The translations under genes and the position numbers were made by a program. A DNA stretch of 64,000 nucleotides from Nitrospira defluvii (GTDB lineage Bacteria; Nitrospirota; Nitrospiria; Nitrospirales; Nitrospiraceae): NCBI GenBank assembly GCA_011525625.1, contig WYAX01000010.1:1-64000 (forward strand), in the 5' to 3' direction. Of the stretch, positions 55,508 to 64,000 are shown piece by piece. The number at the start of each line of letters is the position of its first letter. Position 1 is the first letter of the stretch. Below the pieces are notes generated by a model. That model was not told the origin of the DNA. It was given only the letters and a program-made list of their open reading frames with translations, and made no database searches.

Positions 55508-56287
55508 TCAATGGTGGTGATAATCCTCTACGATCACAAAGTCTTTATCGGTGATGACCAGTTCCTTGCCATACACCTGACTGAGGATATCCGGTTGCAG
55601 CACCTCCTGCGGGGGCCCCGCCGCAAACAGTTTTGTCTTGAGCAGCACTAACCGGTCGACTCGTGAACGAATCATGTTGATGTCGTGGGTAATCATGAGA
55701 ATGGTGAGTTTCAATTGTTGATGCAGTTGTTGGATGAGTTCGACCACGCTGTGTTGCGCCGTCAGGTCCAGGCCGGTGGTGGGCTCGTCCAGCAGAAGAA
55801 TGCGGGGCTGTTGCGCCAGTGCGCGGGCGATGAAGACGCGCTGCTGTTGCCCGCCGGACAGGGCCCCCAGGGCCGAGTCCCGGTGGTGGTCCATGCCGAC
55901 TTGCGTCAGGGCTTGCCGGGCGATGTCACGATCCTTTCCCGATGGCCGCCGAAACAGGCCGAGCGCTCCGTAGCGACCCATCATGACGGCTTCCAGGACA
56001 GTGACCGGAAAGTTGCGATCGAGCATGCCCTTTTGCGGGAGATAGCCGATGAGTGCCCGGTGGTGGCAACGGAGCTCTTCACAGGCACAGTCGAGGACAC
56101 GCAGGGTGCCGCGGAGTGGGGCCATCAAGCCAAGCACGGCGCGGCAGAGCGTGGTTTTTCCCGATCCGTTCGGGCCGATCACGCCGACAAATTCCGACTC
56201 GGGAATCGAGAGTGTAATATCCTCCAGCGCGATGGTGCCGGGAAATCCGAAGGTGGCATGGTCGAAGCGAATAATGGGATGGTTCAT
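55508..56287 (-). CDS. znuC: ZnuC-type metal ABC ATPase
   Basis: 259 residues from the ATG at 56287, where the domain begins. Walker A 'GPNGSGKTT', Q-loop 'GYLPQKG', signature 'LSGGQQQRVFIARAL', Walker B 'RILLLDEPTTGLD' and 'MITHDI' are complete. It ends in 'DYHHH', a His tail found in some ZnuC proteins. The permease gene follows 102 bp later. Confidence 0.93.
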   Translation of the reverse strand: MNHPIIRFDHATFGFPGTIALEDITLSIPESEFVGVIGPNGSGKTTLCRAVLGLMAPLRGTLRVLDCACEELRCHHRALIGYLPQKGMLDRNFPVTVLEAVMMGRYGALGLFRRPSGKDRDIARQALTQVGMDHHRDSALGALSGGQQQRVFIARALAQQPRILLLDEPTTGLDLTAQHSVVELIQQLHQQLKLTILMITHDINMIRSRVDRLVLLKTKLFAAGPPQEVLQPDILSQVYGKELVITDKDFVIVEDYHHH

Positions 56288-56345
56288 GCGCGGCGTGTTC
56301 ACTGAAGCTGCTGGGTTGTCGTCGATGTTCGGGTGGAAGCGGCGG

Positions 56346-57272
56346 TTATGTCTGTTCCAGGGCCCGTGCCAATTGGAGCACATTATAGCGGAGCATGTCG
56401 AGGTAGGTCTCGGTGCCCGGCAGCCCGCCGGGGAGCGTGGTCAAGACAGCGATATGCGCTCCGGTTTCCCGTGCCAGGAGCTGCGGAACCTTCTGATTCA
56501 GCTGCACCTCGGAAATGATGACCCGAATGTGGTCGCGCTTGATGGTCTCGATCAGCGAATGGAGGTGTCGTGCAGAAGGCTCCCCTCCGGGTTGCGTGAG
56601 GATGGTGCCCGCGATGCGTAGGTCGTAGCGCTTGGCGAAATAGGGCCAGGCCGGGTGATGAACGATGACCGCGCGATTCGCCAGTTGTTTCAGGAGGCCC
56701 AGCGTTTCATCCTGGACGCGGGCGAGTGTTTGAAGGTAGGTCGTGGCATTTGTCCGGTAGTCTGTCGCATGGGCCGGGTCGGCCGAGGCCATGGCGTTGA
56801 AAATGTGCTGCACCATCGTGGCGGCGGAAGAGGGGTCGAGCCATACGTGGGGATTCCCGACCTGATGGGCATGCCCATGTGCCTCTCCGGTCGATTCGGG
56901 TTGATCGTGAATCAGCGGGATGTCTTTGGATGTCGTGATGACTTGCAGCGAGGCATTCCCCGCGTTTTTGACGAGCGACGTCACCCAGACCTCAAGTCCC
57001 GCCCCGACTTCGAACAACAGCGCCGCCTTTCGGACCGCGACCAGGTCGCTGGGTTTGGGCGAGTAGGTGTGCTCGCTCTCGTAGCCTGTCATGAGGGAGA
57101 CGACGCGCACATGCGCGCCCCCGACCTGTTGCACCCAGTCTTTCAAGACAGGGAGCGTGACGACGACGTTGAGTGGTTCAGCTGCGGCCGCCACGTGAAC
57201 CGGAGCGCAGACGCTCCACTCAAACGGTGCGGCAAGGGCGATGAGCAACACAGAGAGGATCAGACGACACAT
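56346..57272 (-). CDS. znuA: ZnuA-type metal-binding protein
   Basis: 308 residues from the ATG at 57272, which begins a signal peptide ending 'HVAAAAEP'. Metal ligands: His in 'SEHTYSPKPSD', a His-rich loop 'EAHGHAHQVGNPHVWLDP', His in 'IVHHPAWPYFAKRY' and Asp/Glu near the C-terminus. It captures zinc (or manganese) in the periplasm for the ZnuBC transporter. Its divergent neighbour is anmK. No clear Zur box was found. Confidence 0.92.
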   Translation of the reverse strand: MCRLILSVLLIALAAPFEWSVCAPVHVAAAAEPLNVVVTLPVLKDWVQQVGGAHVRVVSLMTGYESEHTYSPKPSDLVAVRKAALLFEVGAGLEVWVTSLVKNAGNASLQVITTSKDIPLIHDQPESTGEAHGHAHQVGNPHVWLDPSSAATMVQHIFNAMASADPAHATDYRTNATTYLQTLARVQDETLGLLKQLANRAVIVHHPAWPYFAKRYDLRIAGTILTQPGGEPSARHLHSLIETIKRDHIRVIISEVQLNQKVPQLLARETGAHIAVLTTLPGGLPGTETYLDMLRYNVLQLARALEQT

Positions 57273-57418
57273 CCGGCGGACGGTAACACCCGATTTCCAC
57301 AAAGTCAACGCGACGTCGCAGGTTGGGTGCGCCGCTTGACCCGTTCCCGGCTTTCGATTAGCGTAGCGCACCGAAGCCGAAGGGGAGGTGTGGGTTTGGT
57401 GAGCGGGAGGAGCGCAAT

Positions 57419-58603
57419 ATGAAGGTGGTGGGGCTCATGTCCGGAACGTCGGCTGACGGGGTGGACGCCGCGTTGGTGAATATCGTTCGACGGGGCGGCA
57501 CGTCGCAGATCACCCCGCTGGCCTTTGCGTCTGTGCCCTATTCGCGCACCCTGCAGCATCGACTGGTGGAGCTCTCGCTTCGTGGACAGGTGGCGGAGAT
57601 CTGCCACATGAATGCCTACCTAGGGGAGCTGTTCGCAAACGCGGCGCTCCGTGTTATTCGCCACGCCAAGTGTCGGCCGGCCGAGATCGATCTGATCGGC
57701 TCGCATGGGCAAACGATTCACCATTTGCCCAAGGGCATTCGGGAGCCTGGCGTGGGAGTAGTTCGATCGACGCTGCAGATCGGCGAGCCGGCTGTTATCG
57801 CGGAACGCACAGGCATCACCACGGTGGCGAATTTCAGGCCGCGTGACATGGCGGCGGGTGGAGAGGGGGCTCCACTGGTTCCCTATGCCCATGCGATGGC
57901 GTTCCGCCATGCTCGGCGAAGTCGCCTGGTCGTGAATATCGGCGGGATCAGTAACGTCACCTATCTCCCTAAGGGAGGGGGAGTGAACGCGTTGCGTGCG
58001 TTTGACACTGGCCCCGGCAATATGGTGCTGGATGCGATCGTGCGGGAGGCGACGCAGGGGAAGCGGACGTATGATGCCGGGGGGCGTATGGCGAGGCGAG
58101 GAAGGGTCGATCGGGCGCTGCTTGGAGAACTCATGGCTCATCCCTTCCTTATTCGGCGTCCGCCGAAGTCGACCGGACGGGAAGAATTCGGTGCCCCGTT
58201 CGTTCAGGCGCTCGTGGCCAGGCGGCGAACAACGCGGTTGTCTATCGAGGACGTGCTGGCGACCTGCGCGGCCTGGACCGCCGAGGCGATCGGCTCCTGT
58301 CGGCGATGGGTCTCCGGTGAGATCGATGAGGTGATCGTCGGTGGCGGCGGGGTGTACAACCGCGCCATTATGGATGCGCTGCGCGGGGTGTTTGCGCCGG
58401 CGCCGGTGTTGACCTTCGACGACTGCGGGTGGAGCAGCAAAGCGTTTGAAGCGACGGCGTTTGCCCTCCTTGCGCACGATATGCTGCAGGGGGACTGCAC
58501 GAACGTTCCAGGGGTAACAGGGGCTCATCATCCCGTGGTGCTCGGCTCAGTGGTGCCCGGCAGGGCGGGTGTGCCGATCCTACAGGCACGGCGTCCCCGC
58601 TGA
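57419..58603 (+). CDS. anmK: Anhydro-N-acetylmuramic acid kinase
   Basis: 394 residues; GGGAGGAGCG precedes the ATG. Kinase motifs 'VGLMSGTSADGVDAALV' (4-20), 'GSHGQTIHHLP', 'LVVNIGGISNVTYLP', 'FDTGPGNMVLD' and 'VGGGGVYNRAIMDAL'. It phosphorylates anhydro-MurNAc recovered from peptidoglycan, feeding cell-wall recycling. A lytic transglycosylase that can make the anhydro sugar is encoded at 62375. Confidence 0.95.
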   Translation: MKVVGLMSGTSADGVDAALVNIVRRGGTSQITPLAFASVPYSRTLQHRLVELSLRGQVAEICHMNAYLGELFANAALRVIRHAKCRPAEIDLIGSHGQTIHHLPKGIREPGVGVVRSTLQIGEPAVIAERTGITTVANFRPRDMAAGGEGAPLVPYAHAMAFRHARRSRLVVNIGGISNVTYLPKGGGVNALRAFDTGPGNMVLDAIVREATQGKRTYDAGGRMARRGRVDRALLGELMAHPFLIRRPPKSTGREEFGAPFVQALVARRRTTRLSIEDVLATCAAWTAEAIGSCRRWVSGEIDEVIVGGGGVYNRAIMDALRGVFAPAPVLTFDDCGWSSKAFEATAFALLAHDMLQGDCTNVPGVTGAHHPVVLGSVVPGRAGVPILQARRPR

Positions 58604-58618
58604 TCGACAAAGGCTCGT

Positions 58619-59137
58619 ATGGAATTACTGTATCCGATACTAGGGATCGGCGCGCTGGTGTTTCTGGGAAGTCTGGCTTGGGAGACATTCGCTCGCCGAC
58701 GCGCACCAGACGCGTCGATGGCCAGCCCTCCGTCCGGGATGACGTTTGCCGCGAAACCTTTGCTGACCGATCAGGAGGTGCAGCTCTATAACCTGCTGCG
58801 ACTGGCGGTGGAAGATCGATATTTGTTGTTCGCGCAAGTTCCGCTGTGGAGCATGCTGGATCTCCGGGCGCCTTCCGGCACACCACCGGCGACGACGCTT
58901 CGTGAACTGGCGCTCACACGCGCCACGTTTGTGCTGGTGCATCCGGGGAGCCGGTTAGTGGAGAAGGTGGTACAAGTCGAGCCGCCGATGCCGCATGATG
59001 CCCCGGCTGCCGCCGACGATGCGTTGTTCGATGGCGCGCTCCGGGCAGCCGGTGTTCAACTTGTGCGACTGAGCCCCCTGCATACCTACACCGTTCCGGG
59101 GCTCGTGACGGTGTTGGATCTTGCCGAGCCGGACTGA
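58619..59137 (+). CDS. DUF2726-domain protein
   Basis: 172 residues. An N-terminal membrane helix (about 4-22) precedes 'PLLTDQEVQLYNLLRLAVEDRYLLFAQVPLWSMLDL', the start of the DUF2726 nuclease-like fold, and 'LALTRATFVLVHPGSRLVEKVVQVE'. Function unknown. It follows anmK by 15 bp. Confidence 0.75.
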   Translation: MELLYPILGIGALVFLGSLAWETFARRRAPDASMASPPSGMTFAAKPLLTDQEVQLYNLLRLAVEDRYLLFAQVPLWSMLDLRAPSGTPPATTLRELALTRATFVLVHPGSRLVEKVVQVEPPMPHDAPAAADDALFDGALRAAGVQLVRLSPLHTYTVPGLVTVLDLAEPD

Positions 59138-59187
59138 GGCTGCGTGATGACCTGGGCGGTGAAGGGTAGGCGGTGCGGGGGCCGTTG

Positions 59188-59709
59188 TCAATTCGGCTCG
59201 GCTGCGACTGGGTCACCCTTTGCAGCCTCGGCTTCCAACGCCTTCCGTGCCACGTCGGCTTCCGGGCTGTCGGGATACTGGCCGGTGACCCGCTCATACA
59301 TCATCTGCGCTTTGTCGCGATCGCCCTGCTTGGTATAGATTTGTCCGATCTTGAGGGTTGAGGCGGCGAGTTTCTGGCTCATCGGGTAATCGGAGATGAG
59401 CTTAAAGAACGAGGCCAGCGCATCGTTGTGCCGACCCATACGGTACTGACATTCACCCATCCAGTACTGCGCATTGGCTGAGAGGGATGACTGCCCATGG
59501 AGTTCGAGGAAGAAGCGAAAGCCCGCGAGCGCGGCCGGGTAGTCCTTATGTCGAAACTCCTCCATGACGCGATCGTAGAGGCGGTGTGCGGCATCCGGAG
59601 GCTGGGGCGTTGCCGCGAACAGGTTGGGCGTGGCGGTGAGGGTGCCCAAGAGCAGCAGTGCGGCGGTGAGGCCTCGTAGTGAATCTGCGATGAATCGAGC
59701 CATGGTCAT
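59188..59709 (-). CDS. CpoB/YbgF-like TPR protein
   Basis: 173 residues from the ATG at 59709 (AGAGGGAC upstream). A signal peptide ends at 'NLFAA', and three TPR-like repeats follow ('LYDRVMEEFRHKDYPAALAGFRFFLELHG', 'ANAQYWMGECQYRMGRHNDALASFFKLISDYP', 'ASTLKIGQIYTKQGDRDKAQMMYERVTGQYPDS' type). This is the C-terminal TPR part of CpoB, which links the Tol-Pal system with peptidoglycan synthesis; the coiled-coil N-terminus of CpoB is absent and no tol-pal genes are near. Confidence 0.8.
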   Translation of the reverse strand: MTMARFIADSLRGLTAALLLLGTLTATPNLFAATPQPPDAAHRLYDRVMEEFRHKDYPAALAGFRFFLELHGQSSLSANAQYWMGECQYRMGRHNDALASFFKLISDYPMSQKLAASTLKIGQIYTKQGDRDKAQMMYERVTGQYPDSPEADVARKALEAEAAKGDPVAAEPN

Positions 59710-60020
59710 GAGAGTCCCTCTTGCTTCCGTGGTGATCGAGGTGGTTCCGGCCGCTCGTTGTGCCGTCTCACTATGAAAGAACTGCACCAGTGTGAGGGCC
59801 GACAGAAATTTGCTGTGAAATTGGATGGTTCGAGTCGTGATGGCATCGGAGGCATCCGGTTTGAGCCGAACATCCTGTGCGGAAAGCAGACAGAAGTGTA
59901 CGGAAACTGCTTGGGGTGAAGTCGACACAAGCGCAGCTTGACAGATGCCGGTTGGTCAGTTGTTATTGGTTAGCATGCGTTCGTTTCGCTGAGTCGCGAA
60001 TTCGTGCAAGCCGGACGAGC

Positions 60021-60869
60021 ATGGTGCAGGTGTGTATGGAAAGACCCTATGGCCCTGGCTCCCCTGGAGCAGGGAACGAACCGCTGCATGAACCGCCGCC
60101 CAATCCTAAAGGGGGCAAGACGCTGATCGTCGATGCCCGCGATCCCCACGCGTACCTCCTGCCGAGCGCGGCGTTGAAGGATGCCGGGGAGAATGATCAG
60201 ATATTTATCCGTCCCGGTGTGTACGAAGATAAGGTGTTCGTGGCTGATCGGCCTGTGCGGATCATTGGGGCGGGCCGAGATCATGTGCAGATTTACAGCC
60301 GCCGTGGGGGACCGTTGTATTTGCAACGAGTGCCCAGTGGCCTCATTACGGGGGTCACCTTCCGGTACGTAGGAAGCGATCAGCATTCAGCGATGAATCT
60401 GCTGGATTCGGTCTGTACCGTCACGCAATGCCGGGCCACGGAAGGCGTGTTGTCGGGAGTCGTCATCTATGGTCCGGAGGCCCGCACCACCTTTGTCGAC
60501 AACGAGATCTGTTACAACCGGGAGTCCGGCATTTTTGTATTTGCGGGCGCCCAGCCGCGCGTGGCCGACAACCAGTGTTTCGGCAACCATCATTTTGGAC
60601 TAGCCGTGCGAGATCCCGGTAGCCATCCGGAATGTGTGCGCAATGTGTGCCACGCCAACATGCTCAGCGGCATCCTGCTCTTCCACCACGCAGAGGCACT
60701 GTTGTTGGGTAATACCTGTCGCGACAATCAGCACTGGGGACTTGTGATGACCCCGGATACGCATCCGACGCCGTCGCACGAAGAGCTGGTGAGCGCGAAT
60801 GTGTTCCTGCCCAATCCCCGAGGTTCGCTGGTTGTGACGGAGCAGCCGCTTGCCGATATCGGACGGTAG
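60021..60869 (+). CDS. Right-handed beta-helix repeat protein
   Basis: 282 residues from the ATG at 60021; 60036 is possible. 'DPHAYLLPSAALKDAGENDQIFIRPGVYEDKVFVADRPVRIIGAG' opens a NosD/F-box-11-like beta-helix with at least five rungs such as 'TTFVDNEICYNRESGIFVFAGAQPRVADNQCFGNHHFGLAV'. No signal peptide is evident. Such proteins may bind or cleave sugars; the substrate is unknown. Confidence 0.8.
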   Translation: MVQVCMERPYGPGSPGAGNEPLHEPPPNPKGGKTLIVDARDPHAYLLPSAALKDAGENDQIFIRPGVYEDKVFVADRPVRIIGAGRDHVQIYSRRGGPLYLQRVPSGLITGVTFRYVGSDQHSAMNLLDSVCTVTQCRATEGVLSGVVIYGPEARTTFVDNEICYNRESGIFVFAGAQPRVADNQCFGNHHFGLAVRDPGSHPECVRNVCHANMLSGILLFHHAEALLLGNTCRDNQHWGLVMTPDTHPTPSHEELVSANVFLPNPRGSLVVTEQPLADIGR

Positions 60870-60886
60870 GAACGCGGGGTTTGCGG

Positions 60887-61819
60887 TTAGGGCCGCGACG
60901 CAGGCTCGCTCGATGCTGAGCGCCCGGCTGGTGCGTGAAAATGAAACCGCCCTCCACCTTGCTGTTTTGCGGCATACATGGCTTTGTCCGCATGCCTGAG
61001 CAGTTCGTCGATATTGTCATCATCAGACGGGTAGAGTGTGATGCCGATGCTCACGCCGATGGAGAGAGAATGCGGCCCGATCTGAAACGGAGAACCGATC
61101 GACTCCACGATCCGCTTTGCGACAACCAAGACATCGTCTTCGCCTGAAATGCCTTCCAGGATCGCCGTGAATTCATCGCCGCCCATGCGTGCGACGGTAT
61201 CGACTTCACGCACGGAGTCCAGCAAACGCGTGGAGACTTCCTTTAGCAGCTGATCGCCGACATCGTGCCCGAGGGTGTCGTTGACGGCTTTGAAGCGATC
61301 GAGGTCGAGCAGCATGACGGCCAGGGGCTGATCCTTCCGCTTGCTGCGCGCCATCGCATGGACGAGGCGGTCACGAAAGAGGGGGCGGTTGATCAGTCCG
61401 GTAAGTTGGTCGTGCTGCGCCAGATAGGTCAGCCGCTCCTGTGCTTTCTTGCGCTCGATCGCATACAGAATCGAGCGCGCAAGAAACTCGGTTCCGCCGT
61501 CTCCTTTCACCAGATAGTCCTGCGCGCCGTGTTGGAGCGCTTGCAACGCAAGCGGGTGGTCATCATGTCCGCTTAAGACCACGACCGGCACGTCGGGGCT
61601 GGTTGCCAGCACCTGGGTGACCGTGCTGAGGCCATGGGTGTCGGGGAGCGAGAGGTCGAGCAGCACGGCGTCGAACCGGCCGCGGCTCAGTTTGACGAGT
61701 CCGTCCGACAACGTGGAGGCATGGGTGATCTCGAACTGATTGAGGGACCACTCGGCGAGGAGGTCCTGCGTGAGTTGGGCGTCCACGGCGTTGTCTTCGA
61801 CGAGCAGCAGCTTGATCAT
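60887..61819 (-). CDS. Response regulator with GGDEF diguanylate cyclase domain
   Basis: 310 residues from the ATG at 61819. A REC domain (1-120) with phospho-Asp55 in 'VLLDLSLPD' and Lys105, then a GGDEF domain with 'ARMGGDEF' (210-217). An inhibitory I-site R-E-V-D (204-207) lies five residues before GGDEF, so product feedback is expected. It makes cyclic di-GMP in response to an unlinked histidine kinase. A PilZ receptor gene is at 51402. Confidence 0.95.
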   Translation of the reverse strand: MIKLLLVEDNAVDAQLTQDLLAEWSLNQFEITHASTLSDGLVKLSRGRFDAVLLDLSLPDTHGLSTVTQVLATSPDVPVVVLSGHDDHPLALQALQHGAQDYLVKGDGGTEFLARSILYAIERKKAQERLTYLAQHDQLTGLINRPLFRDRLVHAMARSKRKDQPLAVMLLDLDRFKAVNDTLGHDVGDQLLKEVSTRLLDSVREVDTVARMGGDEFTAILEGISGEDDVLVVAKRIVESIGSPFQIGPHSLSIGVSIGITLYPSDDDNIDELLRHADKAMYAAKQQGGGRFHFHAPAGRSASSEPASRP

Positions 61820-62374
61820 GAGGTTGTGTCCATGCCCTGGACAAAGGCAGTTGTGGCGGTCCAACGGTGTAAGGGGGGGGCTGCGACACAGTGGGTGAAA
61901 ATCCTGGAGAGGAGAGTCGTCATCGTGGGCGGAGTCTATCCTGCTGACAAATCAGTATGTCGGCTGCACATTCCGTAGGGGTGATCCCTGCGCTGGAGCG
62001 ATTCTAACACGACGATTTCAACCTTCAAACAAGAGCCTGTTTCTGCGTGGGGGCTTTCCTGCCGGCTGATTCCATTCAGATCGGCGCAGGAGACGCCCTG
62101 TCCGCAACGACCATGCCGAGCGTGCCGGCGATACTGTCAGGACGAGGAATGAGCGAACGGCCCAAATATGGCCAGGCCATGACCAAAACAGTTCTCCTCG
62201 CTCGACTGTTTGTCCAAGAGTTGTCCATCGGGGCGGGCGCTAAACACATGAAGAGATTGGGGGCGGGCGCTTTTGTGCGCGAGAAGCGAGTGGCACGAAA
62301 TCTGCGGGAGTCAGGCTAGTTCGCGACGTGCCGGAGTGCCTGCACCGTCTGCTGCGGGAACAATGGGAGGGTGT
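61820..62374. other. Non-coding stretch between REC-GGDEF and lytic transglycosylase genes
   Basis: About 550 bp of divergent intergenic DNA. A plus-strand frame at 62047-62319 has no family match and no ribosome binding site, so it is not called. Confidence 0.4.
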
Positions 62375-63139
62375 ATGCCCCACGCAGGATGTGTCACGAA
62401 GGAGCTGGGTCCCACAATCATGGAGCAGAGCGAGGCCGGGGAGCGGACATCTGTCGCCTGGGTGATTCCACTGGTGATTGCGAGTGCGCTGGTCGTCGGA
62501 GAGTCGGCGTCCGCCGAAAGCGAGATCTATGGATATGTGGGGGCGAACGGCCTGTTTGAACTGACGAATGTCCCGACTGAGGAGCGGTTTCGCTCCACTG
62601 ATTCCCACGCGCATCGATTGACGCATCGGGTGTCGGTGGAGGAAGTGGAAGAGGCCGTGGAGCGGTACGCCTGGCAGTTCCGTCTCCATCCGGCCCTGCT
62701 CCTGGCTGTGATCAAGGCCGAGTCGGACTTCAACCCGACGGTCATTTCGAGAGCGGGGGCGGTGGGGCTGATGCAATTGATTCCCGAAACGGCGATTCGG
62801 CACGGTGTGCGCAACTTATACGACACCGGTGACAATATTCGCGGTGGCGCGCGGCACCTGCGCTATTTGCTGGATCGCTTCAACGGCAACCTACGGTTGG
62901 CGGTGGCCGCGTATAATGCGGGAGAACGACGAGTCGAGCGATATCGTGCCATCCCGCCTTATCAGGAAACCCGTGACTACGTTCGGAAGGTGATGATCTA
63001 CTACAGGAATTTCCGCGGAGATTATCAAGTCAGTCCTGGAAAGGCGGTGCTGCTTGCCATGCATCACAGGCCGTTGCAACTGGCATCGCAGTCTACATCC
63101 GCGGAGCTTCGCAGCACCCGGCCCATATTGAGTAAATAG
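62375..63139 (+). CDS. Lytic transglycosylase (SLT domain)
   Basis: 254 residues from the ATG at 62375, chosen for GGGAGGG upstream; ATG 62420 is an alternative. A signal peptide-like segment is followed by 'EIYGYVGANGLFELTNVP' (DUF4124-like) and an SLT domain: 'LLLAVIKAESDFNPTVIS' with the catalytic Glu, 'GAVGLMQLIP', 'NIRGGARHLRYLLDRF' and 'AVAAYNAGERRVERY'. It cleaves peptidoglycan to 1,6-anhydro products, the substrate stream of AnmK. Confidence 0.92.
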   Translation: MPHAGCVTKELGPTIMEQSEAGERTSVAWVIPLVIASALVVGESASAESEIYGYVGANGLFELTNVPTEERFRSTDSHAHRLTHRVSVEEVEEAVERYAWQFRLHPALLLAVIKAESDFNPTVISRAGAVGLMQLIPETAIRHGVRNLYDTGDNIRGGARHLRYLLDRFNGNLRLAVAAYNAGERRVERYRAIPPYQETRDYVRKVMIYYRNFRGDYQVSPGKAVLLAMHHRPLQLASQSTSAELRSTRPILSK

Positions 63140-63192
63140 CGTTCTTGCGTAGGCGTCCGTATTCAGCCGGAGCCGTTACAAGACGAAGAAAT

Positions 63193-63217
63193 GAAAAAGC
63201 CGACCAGGTGGTCGGCT
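63193..63217 (-). terminator. Rho-independent terminator behind the tRNA-fMet remnant
   Basis: AGCCGACCA (63198-63206) and TGGTCGGCT (63209-63217) form a perfect 9-bp stem with a 2-base loop. On the minus strand it is followed by TTTTT, so it terminates transcripts from the tRNA side. It is the original terminator of the tRNA gene, left in place after integration. Confidence 0.85.
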
Positions 63218-63246
63218 GCTGTTTGGATGTTCGGGGTAAGAGGCGT

Positions 63247-63291
63247 TGGTTGCGGGGGCCGGATTTGAACCGACGACCTTTGGGTTATGAG
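63247..63291 (-). other. att half-site: 45-nt 3' remnant of initiator tRNA-fMet(CAT)
   Basis: Reading on the minus strand from 63291: anticodon loop CTCATAA (anticodon CAT at 63289-63287), 3' stem, T-arm (GTCGG, TTCAAAT, CCGGC), acceptor strand CCCCGCA and ACCA. The sequence is nearly identical to the 3' half of E. coli tRNA-fMet. The 5' half is absent. It is the left junction of a second element, and the intact tRNA should lie beyond the right edge of the window. Confidence 0.85.
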
Positions 63292-63825
63292 ATGCTTAAT
63301 GGGTAATTTGCTAACACTCTGATCTTTCGTTTGGTTTCTCGCTTTATATAATAAAATCAGCGCCTTGCAACATTCTATGTATTCGATTTGTTCGAGTGAT
63401 TCTGATCTGTTTCGGTGTGGTTTAGCACAAATTTAGCACAAGCAACGACACGTCTGAACATCGGGTCGCTATAAGCGACCTAGTATATTTTGCACGAGCG
63501 TTGAAAATACTATGGGGGCAGATCATCCTCTCTGAGTCGGCACTTTTTGGCATGAATGAACCAGCGCAGCCTGCCGGTCTGCTATCGATCTCGTTGGCAA
63601 GAAGTCATTCACTTTATCTGGTATATAAGTGCGGGGTTTTCGCACTCGCGCGCAAGGTTATGCACTGAACGTCGAGCGGATTCACAGATGGTCATAAACA
63701 GAATTGCTTGGGAATTTCCGCAGTCGGTGGGATAGTAGAAAGAGACTATCCCGAACGTGTTGACGTCATAACGAGCAGCTGTTAGAAATCTCCTTAGCGC
63801 TTAACCTGTATAAGGCCGTATACCC
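63292..63825. other. Non-coding edge of the right element
   Basis: A+T-rich DNA without a coding frame of note. It contains the TGTGCTAAA repeat pair (63421-63440) and an inverted repeat GGGATAGT-N8-ACTATCCC (63729-63752), followed by a promoter-like TTGACG (63760-63765) and TAGAAA (63783-63788) ahead of the next gene. Confidence 0.5.
63421..63440 (-). repeat. Tandem TGTGCTAAA repeats, candidate integrase arm sites
   Basis: On the minus strand TGTGCTAAA occurs at 63440-63432 and 63429-63421, an 11-bp period. It lies 129 bp from the tRNA-fMet remnant, inside the element. It matches the pair at 5445-5464 in sequence, spacing and orientation relative to the tRNA. Confidence 0.6.
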
Positions 63826-64000
63826 ATGGGCAATTGGAGTACCTTTACCGCTCGATTATCATTGTTTATTCCACCAGCTGCTGCTGTAGAAAAGGCCGTT
63901 GAAATTTACCAGCGCCTATGGGAAACCTTTCCTGACGGCTACCAAAGTGACCCTAACCCTCTTGCCCCTTCAATAGCTCGTGCGAAGCGTAATAATTTAT
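63826..64000 (+). CDS. Unknown protein, 3' end beyond window
   Basis: An open frame from the ATG at 63826 to the right edge gives 58 residues (starting MGNWSTFTARLSLFIPP). AAGG is 11 nt upstream, and a promoter-like pair lies 40-70 bp upstream. There is no family I can name from this fragment. It is the first gene of the right element. Confidence 0.45.
   Translation, partial: MGNWSTFTARLSLFIPPAAAVEKAVEIYQRLWETFPDGYQSDPNPLAPSIARAKRNNL

Noticed and set aside
62047-62319. Plus-strand frame of 90 residues upstream of the lytic transglycosylase
   Set aside because: No motif, no ribosome binding site and composition like intergenic DNA.

Overview
The window looks like a chromosomal segment of a GC-rich Gram-negative bacterium, most likely a Nitrospira-type member of the Nitrospirota. 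This is an inference from gene order (rpmH-rnpA-yidD-yidC-mnmE-mnmG-rsmG-parA-parB, two bactofilins, mnmA, atpHAGDC), from many lipoproteins and from outer-membrane-type genes; no rRNA gene is present to confirm it. About 57.6 kb of backbone (5640-63246) lies between two different integrated elements, each of which leaves a 45-nt tRNA 3' remnant at its junction.

Left element (1-5639): visibly more A+T-rich than the backbone. It carries an edge-truncated plasmid-type replication initiator with a strong hairpin upstream of its start, a ribbon-helix-helix regulator, a 900-residue SIR2 protein with a PIN-like segment (a likely anti-phage gene), a secreted unknown, a pair of 11-bp-spaced repeats and a tRNA-Gly(GCC) 3' remnant. 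Right element (63247-64000): a tRNA-fMet 3' remnant, the same type of repeat pair at the same distance, and an edge-truncated unknown gene.

Backbone, left to right: an orphan BLUF photoreceptor; an arsenic operon on the minus strand (arsR, acr3, a small membrane protein, arsI with an in-frame amber codon, arsC, a pstS-like binding protein) with two ArsR-type palindromes; a MoxR / DUF58 / transglutaminase operon preceded by an unknown methyltransferase-like gene; a ChaN-like lipoprotein and a SWIM zinc-finger coiled-coil protein; tesA divergent from the ybbA-ybbP exporter; a sugar-phosphate operon (pgi, pgl, glk, rpiA) running into an M1 aminopeptidase; and a YkuD-fold lipoprotein whose catalytic Cys reads as Ser.

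From 33 kb comes the origin-proximal block: a consensus sigma-70 promoter, rpmH, rnpA, yidD, yidC, mnmE, mnmG, rsmG flanked by two parS palindromes, parA and parB, followed by two bactofilins, mnmA and the F1 part of ATP synthase. A DnaA-box-like cluster lies near 52 kb between two RluA-type pseudouridine synthases. The last part holds a GNAT protein, a znuABC-type zinc/manganese importer, anmK, a DUF2726 protein, a CpoB-like TPR protein, a beta-helix protein, a REC-GGDEF regulator and a lytic transglycosylase.

Two themes stand out: mobile-element boundaries with a shared architecture and a probable defence gene at one edge, and an arsenic operon with unusual features (amber codon in arsI, orphan pstS, duplicated operator).
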